Both the position numbers and the translations under genes were made by a program. This document shows, in pieces, positions 7,147 to 14,137 of a stretch of 28,033 nucleotides of DNA (within the stretch, counting starts at the first letter, position 1; the number at the start of each line of letters is the position of its first letter). Location of the stretch: the NCBI GenBank assembly GCA_035461385.1, contig DATHVI010000167.1:1-28033 (forward strand), given 5' to 3'. Below the pieces are notes generated by a model that was not told the origin of the DNA, did no database searches, and was given only the letters and a program-made list of their open reading frames with translations. This DNA comes from DATHVI01 sp035461385. Lineage in GTDB: Bacteria; Actinomycetota; Thermoleophilia; Solirubrobacterales; 70-9.

Positions 7147-8615
7147 TCGGCTACCACCCGGATCGTCGCCAGCGACCGGTCGCTGGCGCCGCGGACCATG
7201 CCGCCGTGAGCGACGCTGTCGGCGATGTAGTCGAGCGTCGGCCGCGTGAGGCGCTCACCGGGGAGCACGTTCGGGACCCCGGGGGGATAGGCGGCGAGCG
7301 ATTCGGCCGCGATCCTGCCCTCGGCGTCGTCGAAGAACACCACCTCCTGGGTGGCGAGGAACGCGGCGCGCGGGGAGAGCTCGGTCGGTCCCCAAGGAGG
7401 CGGCTCCGCGAACGGGCGGTGCTCGCCCTCCCACTCCTCGCCGGCGGCGCCGGCGGCCCGTTCGAGCGCAACCACGAGGCGCTCGCCGGTCTTCGCCGCG
7501 CGCTCGCCGATGCCGAACACGGCGACGACAACGTTCTCCGAGAACAGCTCGAGGTTGATGTCGTCGCGGTCGCGCATCAGCCGGGCGATTCGATGGCCGG
7601 TCGCGCCGGTGCCGCGGACGTCGACCACGACCCGGATCGGGTCCCAGGCGTGGACGCCCGGCCGTCCGGCGAGCCGCTCGTCGAGCACGTCGAGGCCGGG
7701 TATCGCGCGGATCCGGTCGCGCAGCTCGCGCAGCGAGGCGACCGTCTCCGCGAGCAGCTCCGCGCCGTGGACGGCGACCTGCCTCCGGGTCGCGTCGAGC
7801 GACGCGGTGAGCAGCGCGTTCGGGCTCGTCGACTCGACCGCGGTCACCGAGCGGTCTACGACCGCTTCGTCGATCCGTCCCTCGGCCTGGCCGAGGTGGA
7901 GGATCGCCGACTGGGTGAGGCTGCCGGCGATCTTGTGCACCGACGAGAGGACCACGTCGGCGCCCTCGGCGAGCGCCGACGCGGGCAGCTCGGGCGAAAA
8001 GTGCAGGTGGGCCCCCCACGACTCGTCGACGACCAGCGGGACAGCTCGCTCGTGGGCGACCCGGGCGAGCGACGCGATGTCGGCGATCGCCCCGAAGTAG
8101 GTCGGAGAGACGACCAGCGCCGCAACCGCGTCGGGCTCGGCGTCGAGCGCCGCGGCGAGCGCCTCCGGCGCGAGGCAATGGGCGATCCCGAGCTCGGCGT
8201 CGATCTCCGGGGCGGCGAAGCGGGGGCGCAGCCCGGAGAGCACGAGCCCGTCGATTGTCGACGAGTGCACGTTGCGCTGAACGACGACGCGATCGCCGCT
8301 GTGGGCGAGGGCCAGGCACGCCGCATGGTTGCCGCCCGACGCGCCGTTGAGCAGGAACCAGCTCCGCCGCGCCCCCCAGGCCTCGGCGGCGAGGCGCTGG
8401 GCCCGCTGGAACGGGGTCCTGGCAGGATCGGGAGCGACGTCGATGCCCTCGATCCCGGCCGGGATGTCGAGCCGCAGCGCCGGCTCGCCGAGCGCCTCGA
8501 CGAGCGCCGGATCGGCCCCCGGGCCGCCCTTGTGGCCGGGAACGTGGAACCGTCCCGGGGCGCGGTCGGCGTAGGCGATCAGCGCATCGAGGTATGGGGT
8601 CCGGTCCTGGTCCAC
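7143..8615 (-). CDS. Orn/Lys/Arg decarboxylase, PLP fold-type I (probable arginine decarboxylase)
   Basis: 490 residues. F-H-V-P-G-H-K-G at 23-30 is the N-terminal signature of the short Orn/Lys/Arg decarboxylase class. His117 (R-N-V-H-S-S) stacks on PLP in the family, Asp198 (V-V-D-E-S-W-G-A-H) contacts the pyridine nitrogen, and Lys228 (S-S-V-H-K-I-A-G-S-L-T-Q) forms the Schiff base. The C-terminal domain ends with A-Y-P-P-G-V-P-N-V-L-P-G-E, also typical. The length fits the Gram-positive SpeA/Cad type without a wing domain. Specificity among arginine, lysine and ornithine cannot be read reliably, but the coupled guanidino-hydrolase favours arginine. The GTG at 8615 has no Shine-Dalgarno; a TACGGT box 6 bases upstream would make the transcript leaderless. 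First gene of a minus-strand run. Confidence 0.9.
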   Translation of the reverse strand: MDQDRTPYLDALIAYADRAPGRFHVPGHKGGPGADPALVEALGEPALRLDIPAGIEGIDVAPDPARTPFQRAQRLAAEAWGARRSWFLLNGASGGNHAACLALAHSGDRVVVQRNVHSSTIDGLVLSGLRPRFAAPEIDAELGIAHCLAPEALAAALDAEPDAVAALVVSPTYFGAIADIASLARVAHERAVPLVVDESWGAHLHFSPELPASALAEGADVVLSSVHKIAGSLTQSAILHLGQAEGRIDEAVVDRSVTAVESTSPNALLTASLDATRRQVAVHGAELLAETVASLRELRDRIRAIPGLDVLDERLAGRPGVHAWDPIRVVVDVRGTGATGHRIARLMRDRDDINLELFSENVVVAVFGIGERAAKTGERLVVALERAAGAAGEEWEGEHRPFAEPPPWGPTELSPRAAFLATQEVVFFDDAEGRIAAESLAAYPPGVPNVLPGERLTRPTLDYIADSVAHGGMVRGASDRSLATIRVVAE

Positions 8616-8621
8616 GCGGTC

Positions 8622-8627
8622 ACCGTA
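8622..8627 (-). promoter_or_regulatory. -10-like box (TACGGT) for the decarboxylase operon
   Basis: On the minus strand TACGGT ends 6 bases before the GTG at 8615, so the predicted first transcribed base is the G of the start codon. It shares the 128-base divergent region with the CorC/HlyC gene. Confidence 0.4.
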
Positions 8628-8661
8628 GCCTCCCGACGCCGGCGACGGGGCGCGCCGGTGC

Positions 8662-8667
8662 TACCCT
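8662..8667 (+). promoter_or_regulatory. -10-like box (TACCCT) for the CorC/HlyC gene
   Basis: GCTACCCT about 77 bases before the ATG at 8744. TACCCT is a plausible actinobacterial -10. The leader after it is Pro/Leu-codon-like, without an evident ribosome binding site. No clear -35. Confidence 0.3.
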
Positions 8668-8743
8668 CGGCGCAGTCCTCGTGGACGACGACCGCCCTCG
8701 AAGTACCAACCTCTCTCCGGCCGCAGCGCCCGGCGGCGCATAG

Positions 8744-10075
8744 ATGACCGTCGTCCTCCTGCTGCTCGTCCTCGCGCTCGTTCTGGCGAACGGCTTCTTC
8801 GTCTCGGCCGAGTTCGCGGTCGTGAAGTCTCGACGCTCGCGGCTCGAGCGGCTCGCCGAGGACGGCGACCGCCGAGCCGAGCGCGCGCTCGATCAGGTCG
8901 CCCACGTCGACGAGTACGTCGCCTCGTCGCAGGTCGGCATCACCCTGGCGTCGATCGGCATCGGGTTCCTGGGCGAGCCGGCGATCGCGACGCTCATCGA
9001 GCCCGTGCTCGAGGGCCCCCTGGGGCACGCGACGGCGTTCGGGATCGCGCTCGCGATCTCGTTCACGATCGTCACCCTGCTGCACGTCATCCTTGGCGAG
9101 CAGGCGCCGAAGATGGTCGGCATCGCCCGGGCCGAGTCGGTCCTGCTCGCGATCGGTCGGCCGATGCGGTTGTTCCGGCGCATCTTCTGGCCGCTGATCC
9201 TGATCACCAACGCCCCGGCTCGGCTCCTCGTCCGCCGCCTGTTCCGGATCGAGGTCCAGCCCGACGAGGAGACCGCCTCGCCGGAGGAGCTTCGGCTGCT
9301 GATCAGTCGCGGCGCCGCGCGCGGGATGCTCGACACGGAGGAGGCGAGCCACCTCGGCGGCGTCTTCCATCTCCACGAGCAGCAGGCCCGCGAGGTGATG
9401 ACGCCGATCCCGGCCGTCGTCACGGTCAACTCCGACGAGACGGTCGAGGCCGCTCTGCGGCGGTGCGTCTCCTCGGGGCACACGCGGCTGGTGGTGGTCG
9501 AGCAGGACAACCTCGACCGCGTCCGCGGCATCGTCCACAACAACAGTCTCGTCCGCCTCTACATGAACGCGGGGCCCGAGGCGTCGCTCGAGCCGGCGAT
9601 CCGAGACGTCCCGATCTTCCCCGAGACGAAACCGCTCGACGACCTGCTCGCCGAGCTCCAGCGCCAGCGGAGCTCGATCGGCGTCGTCTCCGACGAGTAC
9701 GGACGGACCGTCGGCATCGTCACCGTCGAGGACGTGCTCGAGGAGGTCGTCGGCGAGATCGAGGACGAGACCGACCCCCGGGCGACGGCGCTGCGGCGGC
9801 TGACCGACGGCGACTGGTACGTGCGCGGCCACGTCCCGCTCGGCGACCTCGAGGATGCCGGGATCGCCCTCCCGGTTGCCTCGGACGCCTACAACTCGAT
9901 CGGCGGCTACGTCTTCTCGGAGCTCGGGCGGGTGCCGAAGCGGGGCGACAAGATCGTCGCCAACGGCTTCGAGATCCGGGTCGAGTCGGTGCGCGAAAAC
10001 CGGATCGTCGCCGTTCGCGTTCACCCGGTCACCGCCGAGCACCACGTCGTCACCCCGTCCCAGACCGACGAATAA
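8744..10075 (+). CDS. CNNM/HlyC-CorC family membrane protein with CBS pair
   Basis: 443 residues in the order typical of the family. A DUF21/CNNM transmembrane domain spans residues 1 to about 190: first helix V-V-L-L-L-L-V-L-A-L-V-L-A-N-G-F-F-V-S-A-E-F-A, then helices near 65-85, 95-120 and 135-160. A CBS pair spans about 205-330 (R-E-V-M-T-P-I-P-A-V-V opens CBS1; V-S-D-E-Y-G-R-T-V-G-I-V-T-V-E-D-V-L-E-E-V-V-G-E closes CBS2). A CorC_HlyC domain follows at about 345-430. Members are implicated in Mg2+ or Co2+ efflux and ion homeostasis; the haemolysin name is historical. The ATG at 8744 begins directly with the membrane helix. Divergent from the decarboxylase operon; no evidence of a functional link. 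Confidence 0.93.
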   Translation: MTVVLLLLVLALVLANGFFVSAEFAVVKSRRSRLERLAEDGDRRAERALDQVAHVDEYVASSQVGITLASIGIGFLGEPAIATLIEPVLEGPLGHATAFGIALAISFTIVTLLHVILGEQAPKMVGIARAESVLLAIGRPMRLFRRIFWPLILITNAPARLLVRRLFRIEVQPDEETASPEELRLLISRGAARGMLDTEEASHLGGVFHLHEQQAREVMTPIPAVVTVNSDETVEAALRRCVSSGHTRLVVVEQDNLDRVRGIVHNNSLVRLYMNAGPEASLEPAIRDVPIFPETKPLDDLLAELQRQRSSIGVVSDEYGRTVGIVTVEDVLEEVVGEIEDETDPRATALRRLTDGDWYVRGHVPLGDLEDAGIALPVASDAYNSIGGYVFSELGRVPKRGDKIVANGFEIRVESVRENRIVAVRVHPVTAEHHVVTPSQTDE

Positions 10076-10159
10076 CCCGCGGGCTTCGCTGCCGCCCTTC
10101 CGTCCGCGGGCGTCTCTAGGTTGCGTCGCGTCCGTGTCGTCGACCCTTAGGGGCAGCCG

Positions 10160-10399
10160 ATGTGGGTCGTGAGGATGACCGACAAGCAGCTCGAGGTCCT
10201 GCGGGCGATGCTCCGCTCCGAGGAGCATCTCGGCCCGGCGCTCCGCGGCGTGCTCGAGGCGGTCGAGCTCGCCCGGTGGGACGACCTCCCGGAGGCCGCG
10301 CTTCCGTGGCAGCGGGTTTCCGAGGAGGCTCGCCGTCAGGGGATCTCCGAGGCCGAAGTCGTTTGGGACCTCTGCGGACGCCACGCCGAGCGCCGCTAG
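10160..10399 (+). CDS. Small conserved-looking protein of unknown function
   Basis: 79 residues, acidic, mostly helical by composition, with no signal peptide or membrane segment. I recognise no domain. Codon use matches the neighbours (GC-rich third positions), and an AGGGG stretch lies 6 bases before the ATG. A second in-frame ATG at 10175 would give a 74-residue product starting M-T-D-K-Q-L-E-V-L. It sits 84 bases after the CorC/HlyC gene and converges with the hydroxyacyl-CoA dehydrogenase gene. Confidence 0.6.
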   Translation: MWVVRMTDKQLEVLRAMLRSEEHLGPALRGVLEAVELARWDDLPEAALPWQRVSEEARRQGISEAEVVWDLCGRHAERR

Positions 10400-10430
10400 C
10401 GCGGCGGGCGCTGACGACCGCTTCTGCGCC

Positions 10431-11264
10431 TCAGTCGTCGTAGCTCTCGTAGAGGCCGGAGCCGGCCTTGCGGCCGAGCCTGCCCTCGCCGACGAGCTCG
10501 ACGATCAGTCCGGGGACGGCGTGCGCGGGGTCGTTCGAGTCGCGGTGGAGGCTCTCGCCGATCGCCTGCGCGACGTCGAGTCCGACGAAGTCGAGCAGCC
10601 GCAGCGGGCCCATCGGGTGTCCGGCGCCGAGCTTCATGCAGGCGTCGACGTCGGCGGCGCTCATCCCCGTCCGCTCCATCAGCCTGACGGCGTCGAACAG
10701 GTATGGGAACAGGAGCCGGTTGACGACGAACCCGGGCTGGTCGGGGACCTCGATCGGGGTCTTGTCGATCGCGCGGCACCAGGCGCGCGCCCGCGCGGCG
10801 ACCCCTTCCCGGAGATCGTCGGGAAGGCAGAGCTCGATCAGCTCCATCCGGGCCACCGGGTTGAAGGGGTGAAGGCCGAACACCCGGTCGGGATGGCCGC
10901 TGCCACGCGCCAGCGAGGTGATCGAGAGCGACGAGGTCGTCGTCGCCAGGTCGGCCGCCGGGGACTCCGCGCCGAGCGCCGCGAGCAGCTCGATCTTCGT
11001 CGCCGCGTCCTCGATCACCGCCTCGACAACGAGGTCGCAGCCGTGGAGGTCGCGGGGATCGGTGCTGATCCCGATCCGGTCGGGGCGACCGCGATCGAGC
11101 TTCTCCGCCGACGCCCGCGCCTTCGCCTCGGCCCGCGACGCGGACGCGTCGCCGCGGGCGAGCACGGTCACCGCGCCGGCCTGGCTCGCCGCCGCCGCGA
11201 GCCCGGAGGCGATCGCGCCGCTGCCCGCGATCGCGACGTGCGAATACCCGTGGGAACCGTCCAC
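10431..11264 (-). CDS. 3-hydroxyacyl-CoA (3-hydroxybutyryl-CoA) dehydrogenase
   Basis: 277 residues. The N-terminal Rossmann loop is V-A-I-A-G-S-G-A-I-A-S-G. The catalytic region shows V-E-A-V-I-E-D (the Glu paired with the catalytic His) and G-L-H-P-F-N-P-V (the His). The C-terminal helical domain includes G-F-V-V-N-R-L-L-F-P-Y-L and G-H-P-M-G-P-L-R-L-L-D-F-V-G-L-D. It oxidises 3-hydroxyacyl-CoA with NAD+ in beta-oxidation. I chose GTG at 11264, which has AGGA eight bases upstream and gives the usual spacing to the Rossmann loop. The frame is open to a TTG at 11324, but that codon lies inside the 18-bp palindrome and has no ribosome binding site. The usual first Rossmann Gly-x-Gly-x-x-Gly reads G-S-G-A-I-A-S-G, slightly unusual but workable. 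Divergent from the thiolase gene. Confidence 0.87.
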   Translation of the reverse strand: MDGSHGYSHVAIAGSGAIASGLAAAASQAGAVTVLARGDASASRAEAKARASAEKLDRGRPDRIGISTDPRDLHGCDLVVEAVIEDAATKIELLAALGAESPAADLATTTSSLSITSLARGSGHPDRVFGLHPFNPVARMELIELCLPDDLREGVAARARAWCRAIDKTPIEVPDQPGFVVNRLLFPYLFDAVRLMERTGMSAADVDACMKLGAGHPMGPLRLLDFVGLDVAQAIGESLHRDSNDPAHAVPGLIVELVGEGRLGRKAGSGLYESYDD

Positions 11265-11307
11265 CTCCGCGTTTCCTATCACGGTTTTCGGTTCGGTGCG
11301 GCGATGG

Positions 11308-11325
11308 ATTGACTGGTCAGTCAAT
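11308..11325. promoter_or_regulatory. 18-bp palindromic operator, TetR-family type (copy 1)
   Basis: ATTGACTGGTCAGTCAAT is a perfect inverted repeat with 8-bp arms and a 2-bp centre. It lies between the divergent hydroxyacyl-CoA dehydrogenase and thiolase genes. The left arm contains TTGACT, which could be a rightward -35 with TATCGT 19 bases further on, so a bound repressor would block it. A copy matching at 17 of 18 positions occurs at 15434-15451. Palindromes of the TGACTGACCAGTCA kind are known sites for TetR-family regulators of fatty-acid breakdown. No regulator gene is in the window. Confidence 0.75.
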
Positions 11326-11400
11326 GAATCGAGTATCGTCAGGCCGAGGTTGTCGAGCGGCGCGCGGCGCGCCGCCGAGATCGGAACGGAGGCATCGCGA

Positions 11401-12582
11401 ATGGCGACGAACGGCAGGTTCCAGGGGCGCGAGGTGGTGATCGTCGAGGCGGTCCGGACACCGATCGGCCGCGGCCACGAGGAGAAGGGCTACTACAAGG
11501 ACACGCATGCGTCGAACCTGCTCGCCAAGGTCTATGCCGAGGTGATCGAACGGGCGGGGATCGAGCCCGCCGCCGTCGAGGACGTCGTCGCCGGCTGCGT
11601 GCAGCAGTTCGGCGAGCAGGGGATGAACATCGCCCGCAACGCGTGGCTCGAGGCGGGCCTTCCGATCGAGACGCCCGCGACCACGGTCGACCGCCAATGC
11701 GGGTCGGCCCAGCAGGCGGTCAACTTCGCCGCCGCGCTGATCGCCTCCGGCGTCCACGACGTCGCGATCGGCGGCGGGGTCGAGCACATGGGCCACATCT
11801 CGTTCGCCGACGGGATGCAGGTGATGTCCGAGCACGGGATGGCGTTCAGCCCCGAGCTGCTCGAGCGCTACAACCTCGTTCCGCAGGGGATCTCCGCGGA
11901 GATGATCGCCGAGCAGTGGGAGATCCCGCGGTCGGAGCTCGACGAGATCGGCCTCCGCTCGCATCAGCTCGCCGCCCGGGCGACGGAGGAGGGTCGGTTC
12001 GAGCGCGAGATCTTTCCGTTCGCGGTCAATGGCGACACCTACGTCACCGACCAGGGGATCCGCCCCGACACCAGCATCGAGAAGCTCGCCGAGCTCAAGC
12101 CGGCGTTCCGCGAGGACGGCCGGATCACCGCCGGCAACTCGTCGCAGATCTCCGACGGCGCGGCGGCGGTGCTGCTGATGTCGCGCGAGAAGGCCGACGA
12201 GCTCGGGGTCGCGCCGCGGGCGCGGATCGTCGACCAGACGACGGTCGGCGTCGACCCGGTGCTGATGCTGACCGGGCCGATCCCGGCGACCCGGACGCTG
12301 CTCGAGCGCAACGGGATGCAGATCGCCGACATCGACCTGATCGAGATCAACGAGGCGTTCGCGTCGGTCGTCGCCGCGTGGCGGCGCGAGCTCGAGCCCG
12401 ACATGGACCGGGTCAACGTCAACGGGGGCGCGATCGCGCTCGGCCACCCGCTCGGGTCGACCGGGGCCCGGCTGCTGACGACCCTCCTGCACGAGCTCGA
12501 GCGTGCCGACGAGGAGACCGGTCTGGTGACGATGTGCTGCGGCGGCGGCCTCGGCACCGGGACGCTGATCCAGAGGGTGTGA
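11401..12582 (+). CDS. Thiolase (acetyl-CoA C-acyltransferase)
   Basis: 393 residues with a full thiolase active site: nucleophile Cys100 (D-R-Q-C-G-S-A-Q-Q-A), His349 (G-G-A-I-A-L-G-H-P-L-G-S-T-G-A-R) and Cys379 (M-C-C-G-G-G-L-G-T-G), plus N-E-A-F-A in the C-terminal half. It cleaves 3-ketoacyl-CoA to acetyl-CoA and a shortened acyl-CoA; the reverse condensation is also possible in this family. The ATG at 11401 has GGAGG 8 bases upstream. The open frame extends further 5', but that stretch is the promoter region containing the palindromic operator. Divergent from the hydroxyacyl-CoA dehydrogenase, with which it forms the last two steps of beta-oxidation. A structured repeat element begins 3 bases after its stop codon. 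Confidence 0.95.
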   Translation: MATNGRFQGREVVIVEAVRTPIGRGHEEKGYYKDTHASNLLAKVYAEVIERAGIEPAAVEDVVAGCVQQFGEQGMNIARNAWLEAGLPIETPATTVDRQCGSAQQAVNFAAALIASGVHDVAIGGGVEHMGHISFADGMQVMSEHGMAFSPELLERYNLVPQGISAEMIAEQWEIPRSELDEIGLRSHQLAARATEEGRFEREIFPFAVNGDTYVTDQGIRPDTSIEKLAELKPAFREDGRITAGNSSQISDGAAAVLLMSREKADELGVAPRARIVDQTTVGVDPVLMLTGPIPATRTLLERNGMQIADIDLIEINEAFASVVAAWRRELEPDMDRVNVNGGAIALGHPLGSTGARLLTTLLHELERADEETGLVTMCCGGGLGTGTLIQRV

Positions 12583-12585
12583 TCG

Positions 12586-12639
12586 GCCGGTGCTCGAAGA
12601 GCGCCGGCAGCAGCATGCAAGGCGCCGAAGGCGCCGCAG
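12586..12639 (+). ncRNA. Two-hairpin structured element, copy A
   Basis: Hairpin 1 pairs GCCGGTGCTC (12586-12595) with GAGCGCCGGC (12599-12608) across a GAA loop: 10 bp with one G-T. A 12-nt linker AGCAGCATGCAA follows. Hairpin 2 is GGCGCC-GAA-GGCGCC (12621-12635), and the element ends GCAG. Two more copies occur at 25260-25317 (plus strand) and 22656-22711 (minus strand). Stem sequences differ between copies but remain paired, and the linker is 12 nt in all three, so an RNA fold seems to be selected. Here it lies between the thiolase stop and the next start. Whether it acts as an RNA or is a dispersed repeat is undecided. Confidence 0.6.
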
Positions 12640-12659
12640 ATGATTCAGGGTTCGAGCCC

Positions 12660-13727
12660 TTGACCGCTCCGGCGGCACCCGCCCGGGTCTCGATCGCAGC
12701 GATCGCCGACTCGGCGGCAGACCTCGCGGCCGAGGCCGCTTACGCGGAGGCGGCGGGCGTCGACTGCGTCTGGTCGGTCGAGCTCTTTCGCAGCTCGATC
12801 ACGCAGGCGACCTGGCTCGCGGCCCGGACCGAGCGGGTCGGGATCGGCACCGGGATCGCCTGGGCATTCGTTCGCAGTCCGTTCGTGCTCGCGCTCTCGG
12901 CGCTCGACATCGACGAGATCTCCGGCGGGCGCTTCCGGCTCGGGCTCGGGGCGGGGGTGAAGCGGCTGAACGAGGCCTGGCACGGGGCGGAATACGGGCG
13001 GCCGGCGCCGCACCTGCGCGAGACGATCGAGGCGGTTCGGCTGATCATGGCGAAGGCCCACGTTGGCGAGCCGATTCGCTATCGCGGCCGCTACCACGAC
13101 ATCGACATCAAGGGCTGGGCCCGGCCCCACCGGCCGGTCCGCGAGCGGGTTCCGATCTACGCCGCGGCCGTCCAGGAGGGGATGGCGAGGATGGCGGGCG
13201 ACGTCGCCGACGGCCTGATCGGGCACCCGATGTGCTCGCCGCGCTGGGTCGAGGAGGTCCTGGTCGCGAGCTTCGAGGCCGGGCTGCGCCGCTCCGGCCG
13301 CGAGCGTCGCGGGTTCGACTTCATCCCGACGGTCTGCTGCGCGATCTCGGACGACGAGCAGGCCGCCCACGACGCGGCGCGGAGGACGATCTGCTTCTAC
13401 GCCACGGTCCGCACCTATGCGCGGCTGTGGAAGATGCACGGCTTCGCCGACGCCGCCGCGACGGTCGCCGACGCCTTCCGGCGCGGGGATCTCGCGGCGA
13501 TGCCGGCGGCGATCCCCGACGAGATGGTCGACACCTACTGCGCGGCGGGTCCGCTCGACAAGGTCCGCGAGCGGGTCGCCCGCGTCGCCGAACTCGCTGA
13601 CGAGATCTTCCTCATGCCGCCGACCTACTTCCTCGACCCCGACGACGTCCGCACCTACCAGCAGCGGATCGTCGACGCGTTCGGTTCCGGCGACCACCGG
13701 ACACCCGAGGACGCGAGAGCGGCTTGA
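12660..13727 (+). CDS. Luciferase-like monooxygenase-family oxidoreductase, probably F420-dependent
   Basis: 355 residues of the bacterial-luciferase TIM-barrel family. Visible landmarks are V-S-I-A-A-I-A-D (first strand), A-E-A-A-G-V-D-C-V-W (second strand), T-E-R-V-G-I-G-T-G-I-A, the S-P-F-V-L-A-L-S-A-L-D-I-D-E-I-S-G-G-R-F-R-L-G-L-G-A-G motif, and I-Y-A-A-A-V-Q-E-G-M. The S-G-G-R-F-x-L-G-L-G pattern is typical of actinobacterial F420-dependent members. The substrate is unknown; the setting suggests acyl or related metabolism. The start is uncertain. I prefer TTG at 12660 (AGGG nine bases upstream), which gives M-T-A-P-A-A-P-A-R-V-S. The only nearby ATG, 12615, lies in the linker of repeat copy A; the equivalent ATG of the secA copy is not a start. 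Likely co-transcribed with the thiolase. Confidence 0.85.
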   Translation: MTAPAAPARVSIAAIADSAADLAAEAAYAEAAGVDCVWSVELFRSSITQATWLAARTERVGIGTGIAWAFVRSPFVLALSALDIDEISGGRFRLGLGAGVKRLNEAWHGAEYGRPAPHLRETIEAVRLIMAKAHVGEPIRYRGRYHDIDIKGWARPHRPVRERVPIYAAAVQEGMARMAGDVADGLIGHPMCSPRWVEEVLVASFEAGLRRSGRERRGFDFIPTVCCAISDDEQAAHDAARRTICFYATVRTYARLWKMHGFADAAATVADAFRRGDLAAMPAAIPDEMVDTYCAAGPLDKVRERVARVAELADEIFLMPPTYFLDPDDVRTYQQRIVDAFGSGDHRTPEDARAA

Positions 13728-13817
13728 GCCCGGCGGCCGGCCCGCGGGACGGATGCGGGCGGCCGGGGACCGAGGAGGCGGCTGCCGGCTGCGGAGGGCG
13801 GGAGGCGGCTGGGGGCT

Positions 13818-14048
13818 TCAGACCCGTCGGGGGTCGCCAGAGTGGTCGGCGAGCTCGGTCAGCCGGGCGATCTGCCGCCGGCCCTCGACGCTGGCGGGGT
13901 CGTCGGCCGGGATCCCCGCGATCAGGCGCTCGATCCGGTTGCGGATCTGGAGCGCGAAGTGGGGCGTCGCCGGCCCGGCGAGCGCGCGAATGTCCTCGAC
14001 CGTGATCGGCCGTCCCGAAAGGCGGTCTGCGCGCTCGGCCTCGCTCAT
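13818..14048 (-). CDS. Small helical protein of unknown function
   Basis: 76 residues, charged and soluble, with no signal or membrane segment. It contains I-T-V-E-D-I-R-A-L-A-G-P-A-T-P-H-F-A-L-Q-I-R-N-R-I-E-R-L-I, probably two or three helices. I recognise no named domain. Support for it being real: an ATG start with a TACGCT box 8 bases upstream, codon positions consistent with the neighbours, and no better frame on the other strand. It converges with the luciferase-like gene and is tandem with the cell-wall-binding-repeat gene. Confidence 0.6.
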   Translation of the reverse strand: MSEAERADRLSGRPITVEDIRALAGPATPHFALQIRNRIERLIAGIPADDPASVEGRRQIARLTELADHSGDPRRV

Positions 14049-14056
14049 CGCCGGCC

Positions 14057-14062
14057 AGCGTA
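14057..14062 (-). promoter_or_regulatory. -10-like box (TACGCT) for a leaderless start of the 76-residue protein
   Basis: On the minus strand TACGCT ends 8 bases before the ATG at 14048, with no Shine-Dalgarno between. Confidence 0.35.
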
Positions 14063-14137
14063 GACGATCGGTGCCGAGACCCGCGCGAGCTGCTGAACGC
14101 GCCCGGCGGGTGATCGTCGAGCGCCGCCGGACCCGGA

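Noticed and set aside
11265..11324. TTG at 11324 as start of the hydroxyacyl-CoA dehydrogenase
   Set aside because: It lies inside the palindromic operator, has no ribosome binding site, and would add 20 residues before the Rossmann fold that the family lacks.
12646..12662. A perfect tRNA T-arm look-alike (CAGGG-TTCGAGC-CCTTG)
   Set aside because: No acceptor stem with seven pairs, no anticodon arm and no D-arm fit at the right distances; the upstream part folds as the two-hairpin element instead. Five of seven acceptor pairs can be forced, which is not enough.
13724..14005. A plus-strand frame opposite the 76-residue protein
   Set aside because: Arg/Gly/Ala-rich composition typical of a shadow frame; the minus-strand frame has a more natural composition and a promoter-like box.
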